Shown in pieces: positions 1 to 6,080 of a stretch of DNA of 8,932 bases. The DNA lies in the NCBI GenBank assembly GCA_014380105.1, contig JACMKL010000643.1, positions 1 to 8,932 on the forward strand. Direction: 5' to 3'. This DNA is from Candidatus Melainabacteria bacterium. GTDB taxonomy: Bacteria; Cyanobacteriota; Vampirovibrionia; Obscuribacterales; Obscuribacteraceae. Position 1 is the first letter of the stretch; every line of letters begins with the position of its first letter. The notes beneath the pieces were generated by a model. It saw only the letters and a program-made list of their open reading frames with translations. It ran no database searches and was not told the DNA's origin. The position numbers and the translations under genes were made by a program.

Positions 1-153
1 AGATTGAGGCACCTGGTCGGCATAATAGCCCCAGGGGAAGCGATTGCTTAGTTTTCGACGCAACATAAATCTGGGCGCGCGTGCAAAACCCAAGCCCAGT
101 GCCACTGTGACAATGAACAAGACTTCGCAAACTAGTATGTTGCCCCACTGCAT
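1..153 (-). CDS. N-terminal part of a single-pass membrane protein, unrecognised (runs off left edge)
   Basis: An open frame of 51 codons begins at an ATG (153-151) and is still open at base 1. The product starts MQWGNILVCEV. A hydrophobic segment at about residues 5-25 is followed by a strongly basic stretch (residues 26-38, with R26, R29, R33, R34, K35 and R39 nearby). This is the pattern of an N-terminal signal anchor or uncleaved signal peptide with the basic side in the cytoplasm, although an N-out topology is possible. A stop codon lies in frame seven codons upstream with no other start between, so this ATG is the earliest possible start. A weak AGGA lies 13 nt upstream, further than ideal. 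A well-formed promoter at 251-279 points into it. The family cannot be named from these 51 residues. The coding call rests on the open frame, the membrane-anchor pattern and the promoter. Confidence 0.55.
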   Translation of the reverse strand, partial: MQWGNILVCEVLFIVTVALGLGFARAPRFMLRRKLSNRFPWGYYADQVPQS

Positions 154-250
154 TAGACCGTCAGTGTCCTACAATCCGTCTCTTCCGCTCGCGACTGATC
201 TACCCATAATCACTTACACACATAATGGGCCTGATACGCCGAGCTTCAGG

Positions 251-279
251 ATCGTATTGCCGAATCGCCGAGAAGTCAA
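251..279 (-). promoter_or_regulatory. Sigma70-type promoter for the left-edge membrane protein gene
   Basis: Read on the minus strand, TTGACT (279-274) is followed after exactly 17 nt by TACGAT (256-251). These match the -35 and -10 consensus at five and four of six positions, at ideal spacing. Transcription would begin near 244, giving a leader of about 90 nt before the ATG at 153. The promoter lies just after the stop codon of the ribbon-helix-helix gene, so the downstream gene could be expressed independently of it. This is inferred from sequence only. Confidence 0.5.
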
Positions 280-309
280 CAGATTCAGTGGGGAAACTAC
301 TAATAGAAC

Positions 310-516
310 TTAGTCGGACTCTGTGAAGAGAGCTACTTTCTGATGCCCTACGGACGCGACTGACATGCGCGGACCCTGGGTACGCTTAAATGTATCGATG
401 TAACGACGCAGCGCCTCTCTTATCAGGTCTGAGCGTGTGCGATGCTCGACGGAGGCAACCATATCGATCTGCTCGAGCAATCCTGGTGGAAGAGCGACGA
501 GTACTTTCTTTGGCAT
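310..516 (-). CDS. Ribbon-helix-helix (CopG/Arc-type) DNA-binding protein
   Basis: This 68-residue protein carries a canonical ribbon-helix-helix fold. A beta strand at residues 3-9 (KKVLVAL) leads into helix A at about 11-22 (GLLEQIDMVASV). A turn with R26-T27-R28-S29 follows, then helix B at about 29-42 (SDLIREALRRYI). In this family two chains pair their strands to make the sheet that reads the DNA major groove. The tail (residues 43-68) is polar and looks unstructured. An in-frame ATG at 558 is possible, but the ATG at 516 is preferred: it has GAAGG seven nt upstream, and the fold begins right after it. No toxin gene sits beside it, so it is more likely a stand-alone regulator or an orphan antitoxin-like protein than half of a typical toxin-antitoxin pair. 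Its DNA target is unknown. Confidence 0.8.
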   Translation of the reverse strand: MPKKVLVALPPGLLEQIDMVASVEHRTRSDLIREALRRYIDTFKRTQGPRMSVASVGHQKVALFTESD

Positions 517-523
517 GCAAAAA

Positions 524-528
524 CCTTC
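524..528 (-). promoter_or_regulatory. Ribosome binding site that fixes the ribbon-helix-helix start
   Basis: On the minus strand GAAGG ends seven nt before the ATG at 516-514. It supports that start over the in-frame ATG at 558, whose upstream bases contain no comparable site. Confidence 0.6.
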
Positions 529-619
529 TATGTTTTTTGAGTAGGAGTGAAGTACCAAAAGTTACGAAACCACGAACGCTAAATAGACGTACGCAAGGAC
601 CACCGTCTATGCTTGTTGC

Positions 620-650
620 GAGGTGTATTCCGTAAATAAATTTACACCTC
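620..650. repeat. Perfect 8-bp inverted repeat, possible operator or hairpin
   Basis: GAGGTGTA (620-627) and its exact reverse complement TACACCTC (643-650) flank a 15-nt A/T-rich centre. It lies about 104-134 nt upstream of the ribbon-helix-helix start and 210 nt upstream of selD. The long loop makes it a weak hairpin. The TTTTT that follows on the plus strand starts eight nt after the stem, so it is a poor terminator. A regulator site is the more natural reading, but nothing proves which protein would bind. Confidence 0.35.
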
Positions 651-859
651 TCACTGCCTTTTTAGAAGGGCTCAAACGGTAGAAACTCTCGTAAAACAGA
701 GAAACTAACATAAATGATTTCTTGGAATAGCGAAAACACAGCCACATCAAGACCTGCGTATCATGCGGGTTTTGAAACAGGTAAGAAATTTTGTTCAGAG
801 ACTGGCAAGAGTGCAAGACAAGGTGGTACGTCACACCCTCTTGAAGATATCCAGTATTC

Positions 860-1954
860 ATGCGGGTTCTTTGCGACAACCACAATGCGAGCGTTATGAA
901 CACAGGCAATGATGATTCTTCAAAAAAATTGACAGCCAACGTGAAAGCGGGTGGCTGTGCGGCAAAGATTGGTTCAGCAGAACTAAAACGAGCCTTAAAT
1001 ATGTTGCCAAAACAAGAATGCGCAGAATTAATTGCAGGCTTGAACAACTTCGAAGATGCTGCGGTTTACAAAATTACAGATGAGATTGCAATTGTAGAAA
1101 CGATAGACTTCTTTCCGCCTGTAGTAGACGACCCATTCCTTTATGGCCGCATAGCAGCTGTTAATGCGCTATCTGACATATACGCAATGGGTGCAAAACC
1201 TATACTCGCGTTGAATGTTCTATGTTTTCCAACCTGTGATTATCCAGAAGATGTAGTAGGAGATATTCTTCGTGGTGGCGCAGATGCATGTAGAGAAGCA
1301 GGTATCGTGATCGCAGGCGGACACTCTATTCAAAGTACTGAGCCTATATATGGATTAGCTGTTACTGGGGTCGTAAATCCAAAAGCAGTGCTCACCAATG
1401 GCGGTGCCCGGAATGGTGACATTCTCGTAACAACAAAACCAATAGGAACAGGCGTCATGCTGCTTGGCTCCAAAGGCGAGGCAATCTCCGAAGAGCAGCG
1501 CAAACAGCTGTTCTCATCAATGACATTATTGAACAAGAGCGCACTCGATATTGCTATCAAATATCAACTACATGCAGCTACGGACATAACTGGTTTTGGT
1601 TTGGTCGGACACTTTACCGAAATGTCGCTCGCCAGTAATTTGTCTGCGGACTTATATATAGATGAATTGATCTTTTTTCCTGGAGCTCGCGAATTAGCAT
1701 CTCAGGGATTTGTGCCAGCTGGTGCATACGGCAATCGAACAACTTTTGCCAATGCAGTTGCGAACCTGGACGATATCGAAGAGGCTTTGCAGGATCTTAT
1801 ATTTGATCCGCAGACGTCAGGCGGCTTGATGTTTGCAGTCGCTGAAACTGATGCGGAAAAACTTTTGCAGGACCTCAAAGAAGGCGGTTTGGATGCTGCA
1901 ATTATTGGTCAATTTAAAAACGGTAAAGCAGGCGAGATTGAGGTGAAAAAATGA
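860..1954 (+). CDS. selD: Selenophosphate synthase (selenide, water dikinase)
   Basis: The enzyme turns selenide and ATP into monoselenophosphate, AMP and phosphate in the cytoplasm. That product is the selenium donor for selenocysteine, 2-selenouridine in tRNA and the selenium cofactor of some molybdenum hydroxylases. At 364 residues it is a little longer than the roughly 347-residue E. coli enzyme, to which the following residues line up. The N-terminal active-site segment is GGCAAK, with Cys33 and Lys36 matching catalytic Cys17 and Lys20. Metal/ATP-site aspartates lie in EDAAVY (D66), TIDFF (D83), NALSD (D106) and TDITGFG (D242). AGGHSI (152-157) and FDPQTSGG (315-322) are also typical. 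The residue two after the active-site Cys, Cys19 in E. coli, is Ala35 here. The start is unsure: the ATG at 896 (residue 13) would leave 20 residues before the active Cys, closer to E. coli, and neither start has a clear ribosome binding site. An in-frame stop at 842-844 rules out a longer form. Confidence 0.96.
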   Translation: MRVLCDNHNASVMNTGNDDSSKKLTANVKAGGCAAKIGSAELKRALNMLPKQECAELIAGLNNFEDAAVYKITDEIAIVETIDFFPPVVDDPFLYGRIAAVNALSDIYAMGAKPILALNVLCFPTCDYPEDVVGDILRGGADACREAGIVIAGGHSIQSTEPIYGLAVTGVVNPKAVLTNGGARNGDILVTTKPIGTGVMLLGSKGEAISEEQRKQLFSSMTLLNKSALDIAIKYQLHAATDITGFGLVGHFTEMSLASNLSADLYIDELIFFPGARELASQGFVPAGAYGNRTTFANAVANLDDIEEALQDLIFDPQTSGGLMFAVAETDAEKLLQDLKEGGLDAAIIGQFKNGKAGEIEVKK

Positions 1955-2658
1955 GCGCTGATGAGAAACAAAATGCAGGGGCGCAGAAATTAGACCTGCG
2001 CGGTCTCATGTGCCCAGAACCTGTCCTCCGTACAAAAAAACTTTTAGATGCGCAGCCTGAAGGCGCTGTTGAAGTTTTAGTTGATTCCGATATCAACGTA
2101 ATGAATTTGACTCGTCTAACCAAATCAATGGGCCTACAACTTGAATCGCGTACAAATGATGGCGGATATGCAGTAGTTATCCAGAAGAGTGGCGGGAAAG
2201 CTGCAGGTAATCAAGAAAATACAGAAATTTCAGAGAATGCAGAAAGTCATTCACACGAAACTCCGGCGCGAAAGGGTAAGGTCGCTGAATCTTCAAATGC
2301 TGCGGCGAAACCGTCAGCTCCACCCGTGTCGGTTGTATTCATTTCAAAAGACACTTTTGGCGAGGGCGATCGTGAATTCAGTGCCAGTTTGATGAATGTG
2401 TTTTTGCAGACAATCCTACAATCGGGACACCGCCCTCAAGCAATTTTGTTAGCAAATACCGGCGTCAAACTTATGGACCCTGAAAATTCGGTATCTAAAG
2501 TTCTTGAAGAATTTCAAGCTGCTGGCGTAGAAGTTTTCGCTTGTGGACTCTGCGTCGAGTTTTATGGACTCAAAGATAAAATCGCCAAAGAACAAATCAC
2601 AAATATGTTCGCCATCTGCGAATATCTCTTCTCAGCAGACAAAATAATTTCTCCGTAA
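1951..2658 (+). CDS. yedF: YedF-type selenium metabolism protein (TusA domain plus DsrE-like domain)
   Basis: This 235-residue protein has two parts. Residues 12-79 form a TusA-like sulfurtransferase domain with the signature CPEPVL and the persulfide-type Cys21, followed by NVMNLTRLTKSMG. Residues 127-235 match the DsrE-like C-terminal half of the selenium-associated YedF family: FISKDTFGEGD, GVKLM, CGLCVEFYGLKDK with Cys198 and Cys201, and ITNMF. A Ser/Ala/Glu-rich, poorly conserved linker of about 47 residues (80-126) joins them and is longer than I expect for the family. The start codon overlaps the selD stop as ATGA, so translation is probably coupled. Members of this family are known mainly from genomes that carry selD, and are suspected to move or deliver selenium or sulfur, but the exact reaction is not established. 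The pairing with selD here supports a selenium role. Confidence 0.92.
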   Translation: MSADEKQNAGAQKLDLRGLMCPEPVLRTKKLLDAQPEGAVEVLVDSDINVMNLTRLTKSMGLQLESRTNDGGYAVVIQKSGGKAAGNQENTEISENAESHSHETPARKGKVAESSNAAAKPSAPPVSVVFISKDTFGEGDREFSASLMNVFLQTILQSGHRPQAILLANTGVKLMDPENSVSKVLEEFQAAGVEVFACGLCVEFYGLKDKIAKEQITNMFAICEYLFSADKIISP

Positions 2659-2677
2659 ATTCTTCGAGGAAATACTT

Positions 2678-3127
2678 ATGCGTCAGTTTTTAGCTGTCCT
2701 TCTCGCATTCTTTATTCTCATTGGTGCGGCATCATCATCGATCGCCAAAGAGAAGAAACAGAAAGTAACTCCACCAATTAAGACCGAACTAAAATTTGAT
2801 GGCGAATCTTGGCGCAATCAAGTTGACCGCTCAAAGATGGTCAACAGTCTGATCAAATCAAAGCTTCTAATCGGAAAAACTCAAAAGGAAGTAGAAGAAT
2901 TGCTCGGTTCTGCTGATCATTTAGAGACAAATCTGAAGACATTTACGATTTTGACTTTTCATTTAAATAACACGCACTTCGAATCCGGGCGTGGTCAAAA
3001 CATCGTCTCGCAGCTCAGCGTCACTTTCCGCTTTGGCAAAGTCACAAAGCTGGAGCTGAGCGAACATAAATCGCATGCGTTTACGAAAGACGGACCATCA
3101 CTCGGCGACAAATACAAGAACGACTAA
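2678..3127 (+). CDS. Small secreted protein with a BamE/SmpA-like segment
   Basis: The 149-residue product begins with a typical Sec signal peptide: R2, a hydrophobic core at residues 4-18 and likely cleavage after SSIA at 23. There is no lipobox and no cysteine at all, so it is not a lipoprotein and should be free in the periplasm or secreted. Residues 54-80 (MVNSLIKSKLLIGKTQKEVEELLG) resemble the paired helices of BamE/SmpA-like domains, where a glycine-lysine-threonine turn precedes a helix ending in LLG. The following strands (LKTFTILTFHL, SQLSVTFRFGKVTKLEL) would complete a small alpha-beta fold. GAGGA at 2666-2670 lies seven nt before the ATG. It is only 19 nt after yedF, so it is probably co-transcribed, but a link to selenium is unproven. 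Its end overlaps the convergent gene at 3124-3258 by four nt. Confidence 0.75.
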   Translation: MRQFLAVLLAFFILIGAASSSIAKEKKQKVTPPIKTELKFDGESWRNQVDRSKMVNSLIKSKLLIGKTQKEVEELLGSADHLETNLKTFTILTFHLNNTHFESGRGQNIVSQLSVTFRFGKVTKLELSEHKSHAFTKDGPSLGDKYKND

Positions 3128-3258
3128 TTGCCATCCCAATCCGGCTGCCAGACCTTAAGCACGAGAAAGATTACGAGCACCGCAAATGAAACCAGGGCGA
3201 CAATAACTGCCACTGATGCGAAATGAAACATGCCGACTAGGCTCGCAATAGCTTCCAT
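3124..3258 (-). CDS. 44-residue single-helix membrane microprotein
   Basis: An ATG at 3258-3256 opens a 44-codon frame ending in TAG at 3126-3124. The product starts MEAIASLVGMFHF and has one long hydrophobic stretch (about residues 13-34, rich in Val, Leu, Ile, Ala and Phe). It ends in a short polar tail, KVWQPDWDGN, with K35 at the membrane edge. On the minus strand AGGTGG (3267-3262) lies just before the ATG, with its AGG core six nt away, a sound ribosome binding site. It follows the PfkB-type kinase gene by 65 nt on the same strand and would be the last gene of that operon. Its stop overlaps the stop of the oppositely oriented secreted-protein gene. No family is recognised. The even hydrophobicity and the ribosome binding site argue for a real gene, but there is no homology evidence. 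Confidence 0.5.
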   Translation of the reverse strand: MEAIASLVGMFHFASVAVIVALVSFAVLVIFLVLKVWQPDWDGN

Positions 3259-3323
3259 AAGCCACCTGCCAAAGGGATACCGAGTGGGGACAGTCTAACA
3301 ATTGGCGGATGTAAAGAAAAGAC

Positions 3324-4445
3324 TTATCCGCGAGATTTTATCAAGGTCGACACTTCTTCGCGGTTTGGAAGACCTTCCCAGGCGGTCATAGTGCGTGTGG
3401 ACAGGGCACCTACGGCGTTTGCAAATAAAAGTGCACGCCTCCAATCGTCCGTGGTCAAAGAATTCAGTTTCATAGGTGATTTCACCACTGAAGTCGATTC
3501 GTCGCCTACTAATTCCGCAATCAAGCCAGCACAAAACGCATCACCAGCGCCGAGCTCAGAGACTGCTTGTGCTGGAAGAGCGGCAGCAAAAACTTCGTCG
3601 CCTTTATTGGAGATAAGCAAACTTCCCGATGCACCAAGAGTGACAATCAAGTTTGGCTCTTTTAAATGTTTTGCCAAACGTCGCCCCATCTCAAGGACGG
3701 CTTCCGAGACGTTTCCGGAAATTTCATCCAATGGATTTATGATTGTTGCGCTTAGTGGTTTATTCGGCGTCACTCCAACAAGGCCAACTGTTTTCTTTTC
3801 AGCCTTACTATCCTCTCGTTCTGAGAGAGCTGCCTCATCGAGGGCTTGCGACCAGAATTCCAGTTCGCTCAAATTCACTTTTACAATATCTGCTATGCGC
3901 AATGCTGTTATTGCAAACTGACGCGCTTCATCGTCTTCGCCAGTTGGAAATCCTGCATCAAAGGAGATTGGCACACCCAGCTCTTTAGCGAGCTTCAACG
4001 CTTTAATGACAGCATGTCTTCTCGGCGCAATTGTCAAAGAAATTCCAGTCGCATGTAAAAACAAAGCATTCTTGATTGAGTCTTCAGTTACTTCTTCTTT
4101 CAGGAGAAGATGACTGGCATTAGGTCTGGGCCAATTGAAAAAACTATATTCTTCGCGTTCATGGCGAAACACATAACACTGAGCAGTAGCGTTTGCGCCA
4201 TCAACTTTCATCTCGGCGAGGTCGACACCTTCTTTAGACAGGACTGCATCGAGATAGCGCCCATGATGGTCGTCACCGCGCTTTCCAATTAGTTTCACCC
4301 CAACGCCAAGTCGAGCTAAACCAATCGCTACGTTGGATGCGTTGCCACCTAGCGAGCGAACGAAATCTCGTGCATTAGTGAAATCACAACCGATCTCTGT
4401 CGAGATCCAGTCGACTACTACTTCGCCGATTGTCACGACCGACAT
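3324..4445 (-). CDS. PfkB-family carbohydrate kinase
   Basis: This is a ribokinase-fold sugar kinase that transfers phosphate from ATP to a sugar hydroxyl in the cytoplasm. The first PfkB signature is LGGNASNVAIGLARLG (residues 32-47). The second, ELGAGDAFCAGL (297-308), holds the anion-hole GAGD at 299-302 with Asp302 as catalytic base. VKVNLSELE (188-196) and the C-terminal LPNREEVSTLI are also usual. The Asp-Thr normally before GAGD is Glu297-Leu298, and the typical DPNxR stretch is replaced by DAGFPTG (163-169). At 373 residues it is longer than most relatives (about 300-330). A charged, low-complexity stretch of about 60 residues (200-262) lies between VKVNLSELE and the LIVTLG strand. 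GAAGGG (4459-4454) sits eight nt before the ATG. The substrate cannot be fixed: fructose, 2-keto-3-deoxygluconate and 5-dehydro-2-deoxygluconate are all handled by similar proteins. Confidence 0.9.
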   Translation of the reverse strand: MSVVTIGEVVVDWISTEIGCDFTNARDFVRSLGGNASNVAIGLARLGVGVKLIGKRGDDHHGRYLDAVLSKEGVDLAEMKVDGANATAQCYVFRHEREEYSFFNWPRPNASHLLLKEEVTEDSIKNALFLHATGISLTIAPRRHAVIKALKLAKELGVPISFDAGFPTGEDDEARQFAITALRIADIVKVNLSELEFWSQALDEAALSEREDSKAEKKTVGLVGVTPNKPLSATIINPLDEISGNVSEAVLEMGRRLAKHLKEPNLIVTLGASGSLLISNKGDEVFAAALPAQAVSELGAGDAFCAGLIAELVGDESTSVVKSPMKLNSLTTDDWRRALLFANAVGALSTRTMTAWEGLPNREEVSTLIKSRG

Positions 4446-4483
4446 CGTTATGACCCTTCAAGAAAGAGCGAGCTAGCCTGAGT

Positions 4484-4891
4484 TTACGCTGTGACCGTTT
4501 TGAACTGGCTGATCACATTTGGATAAATATCAAAAGCCGGTTTGATGACCGGAAGAAGCGTCAGGGCTTTTTGCACTGGACCGCGTGAGACGATTTTGCC
4601 GCTCACGATTGCAAAAGGGACATTTACTTTACCCAACCAAAATTCATGAGCAACGTCAGCTTTCATGGACATCTCGACGATCGGCTTGAGCAACTGCTCG
4701 CCGGTTGAGACTCTCATTTCTATGCCATCGGAACAATCGATTGTTACACGGCCTTCAGGTTCGCGATATTGGAATTGGACGATCAGCTTAGATGCTAAAA
4801 GCTTTTCGAGCATGTCAGGGTCTCTGCCTATGCGCATCCAAAGCTCATTCATCACATGATGAAGTTCATCTGAATTCGCAAAAAACTGCAT
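4484..4891 (-). CDS. SCP2-like sterol/lipid-binding domain protein
   Basis: The 135-residue product looks like a stand-alone SCP2 domain, a small alpha-beta fold with a hydrophobic tunnel that binds lipids or other non-polar ligands. The clearest stretch is residues 73-103 (MSMKADVAHEFWLGKVN, then VSGKIVSRGPVQKALTLLP). It matches the SCP2 pattern of a helix before a GK strand, followed by sGk...G...kal.L. The N-terminal part, with LIVQFQY, GRVTIDC and GIEMRVSTG, supplies the preceding strands. No signal peptide or membrane helix is seen, so it is likely cytoplasmic. A longer reading from 4936 is possible, but the ATG at 4891 is preferred because it overlaps the dehydrogenase stop as TGATG, with AGGG seven nt upstream, a classic coupled start. 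Position between a dehydrogenase and a sugar kinase suggests it presents or shields a hydrophobic substrate, an inference. Confidence 0.75.
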   Translation of the reverse strand: MQFFANSDELHHVMNELWMRIGRDPDMLEKLLASKLIVQFQYREPEGRVTIDCSDGIEMRVSTGEQLLKPIVEMSMKADVAHEFWLGKVNVPFAIVSGKIVSRGPVQKALTLLPVIKPAFDIYPNVISQFKTVTA

Positions 4892-6045
4892 CAATAAGCC
4901 CTCTCGTATAACTCTTGAATATCTTTTTCCGAACAATCTTTCGGATTGAACATTATTGCAGGATCCGAGACGGCTAATACGACCAGCTCCTCAATATCAG
5001 AATTATTTAGCTCAGGCACACCCGCGTCCCGCAGTCGTCTTGGAAGCCCGCAATCGATGCACAGTTGCTCGATTGCATCCAGCAAATCTTTTGTAGCGGT
5101 CAGATCCTTAGTGGATTTTGATACTCCGACCATACGGGCAAGCCGGGCGTAACGCTCGGCGGCGATATCCATATTGAATAGAATGCCATGAGGAAGAAAG
5201 ATTGAGTTCGCGATACCGTGATGAGTGCCGAATTTTGCGCCCATTGAATGGGCAAGAGCATGGACAACCCCAACACCAGAGTTGGTAAATGCTACGCCAG
5301 CCATAGTGCTGGCGACCAACATTTGGGAACGGGCTTCGATGTCTGCACCATTTTTGGTGGCAGTTCGTAAATTTTCAAAAACCATTCTTGCCGAATCTGT
5401 ACATAAAGAATCGGTAAAGACTGAATTACTGATTACAGCAACATACGATTCTATAGCGTGTGTGAGGGCATCAAGACCTGTTGCAGCAGTTAACTTAGGT
5501 GGTAGAGAAACAGTCAGCAATGGGTCAAGAATGGCCACGGAGGGGGCAAGATAGCGACTGCCGAAAAGAAGTTTTTTACCTTCGGTGTGATCTTTTACCA
5601 TTGCCACCATACTCACTTCAGAACCTGTGCCTGCAGTAGTTGGTACCGCGACCAGTGGCAATAATTGTTCGGCAATATTGTTGAGACCCTGGTATTCCAG
5701 AATCTCTCCGCCTAATGTCAAACAAATGTTTACGACCTTGGCTGTGTCCATTACAGAGCCACCACCGATGGCGACAATGCAATCGCATTCTTCTGTACGG
5801 GCCAGTTCTGCAATTGTGTTAACGCAGTCGACATCAGAATCGGATGGCACGTCGGAGAAAATGACGTGCGGCATATCTTCAAATCCTTCCAGTACGGAAG
5901 TCAGATATCCGCCCTCCAGTAAGGGCTTGTCTGTGATAATCAGAGCCTTATTTCCAGCCAACTCCTTGACAATCTCACATGTGCTGGAACCAGCACCTTC
6001 GGCGAAGGCAATTTTGGTTGGTACGTGAAATACAAATGGGTTCAT
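4891..6045 (-). CDS. Iron-containing (group III) alcohol dehydrogenase
   Basis: The 384-residue protein matches the length of the FucO-type family, which oxidises alcohols or reduces aldehydes/ketones with NAD(P) and a divalent metal. The N-terminal nucleotide domain has GGGSVMDTAK (94-103). VPTTAGTGSE (134-143) is the second hallmark. The metal ligands are all present at family spacing: Asp192 and His196 in GLDALTHAIESY, His262 in VVHALAHSMG, and His276 in THHGIANS. These correspond to Asp196, His200, His263 and His277 of E. coli FucO. No truncation is seen. The start has no strong ribosome binding site, but the MNPFVFHVPTKIAF beginning is typical of the family. It is the first gene of a minus-strand run whose next gene overlaps its stop codon. 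The physiological substrate is not evident, and family members range from butanol and 1,3-propanediol to lactaldehyde enzymes. Confidence 0.95.
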   Translation of the reverse strand: MNPFVFHVPTKIAFAEGAGSSTCEIVKELAGNKALIITDKPLLEGGYLTSVLEGFEDMPHVIFSDVPSDSDVDCVNTIAELARTEECDCIVAIGGGSVMDTAKVVNICLTLGGEILEYQGLNNIAEQLLPLVAVPTTAGTGSEVSMVAMVKDHTEGKKLLFGSRYLAPSVAILDPLLTVSLPPKLTAATGLDALTHAIESYVAVISNSVFTDSLCTDSARMVFENLRTATKNGADIEARSQMLVASTMAGVAFTNSGVGVVHALAHSMGAKFGTHHGIANSIFLPHGILFNMDIAAERYARLARMVGVSKSTKDLTATKDLLDAIEQLCIDCGLPRRLRDAGVPELNNSDIEELVVLAVSDPAIMFNPKDCSEKDIQELYERAY

Positions 6046-6080
6046 AAAGTTGCTAAGAAATTCTCATTGAAACACTTTGC

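Larger units (their letters stand above)
517..859. other. Intergenic region between the ribbon-helix-helix gene and selD
   Basis: About 340 bases separate two divergent genes. I see the ribosome binding site of the minus-strand gene, a perfect 8-bp inverted repeat (620-650) and an 11-bp direct repeat, TCATGCGGGTT (761-771 and 858-868), whose second copy contains the ATG at 860. Short frames exist on both strands, but none has a ribosome binding site or a recognisable protein. There is no tRNA cloverleaf; in particular no tRNA-Sec, which I looked for because selD follows. I could not find a convincing sigma70 promoter for either flanking gene, so selD's promoter may use a different sigma factor or be degenerate. 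Confidence 0.5.

Noticed and set aside
230..250. Small inverted repeat CCTGA/TCAGG after the ribbon-helix-helix gene
   Set aside because: Five-bp stem with an 11-nt loop and no T-run, so too weak to call a terminator.
44..313. 89-codon plus-strand frame at the left edge
   Set aside because: It lies antisense to the membrane-anchor gene and its promoter, lacks a ribosome binding site and shows no domain.
310..516. Ribbon-helix-helix gene as the antitoxin of a toxin-antitoxin pair
   Set aside because: No RelE, ParE, PIN or other small toxin-like gene lies next to it on either side within the window.
620..860. tRNA-Sec or SECIS-like element near selD
   Set aside because: No cloverleaf, no UCA anticodon loop in a stem and no CCA-ending acceptor; SelD itself uses Cys, not Sec, so no SECIS is needed.
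714..899. 61-codon plus-strand open frame before selD
   Set aside because: No ribosome binding site or recognisable domain, and it runs into the selD start in another frame.
763..912. 49-codon basic frame starting at the first TCATGCGGGTT copy
   Set aside because: No ribosome binding site, overlaps selD out of frame, and no leader-peptide signature such as a run of one amino acid's codons.
607..1047. 146-codon minus-strand open frame across the selD leader and 5' end
   Set aside because: It is antisense to the conserved SelD active-site region, has no recognisable domain, and its composition looks like a reverse-frame by-product.
3305..3331. Inverted repeat GCGGAT-N15-ATCCGC at the end of the kinase gene
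   Set aside because: Six-bp stem with a long loop, partly inside the coding sequence and without a T-run on the minus strand, so not a credible terminator.
3391..3921. 176-codon plus-strand frame opposite the PfkB kinase
   Set aside because: Fully antisense to a gene with clear family motifs, and its Ser/Ala/Thr-rich translation is typical of a shadow frame.
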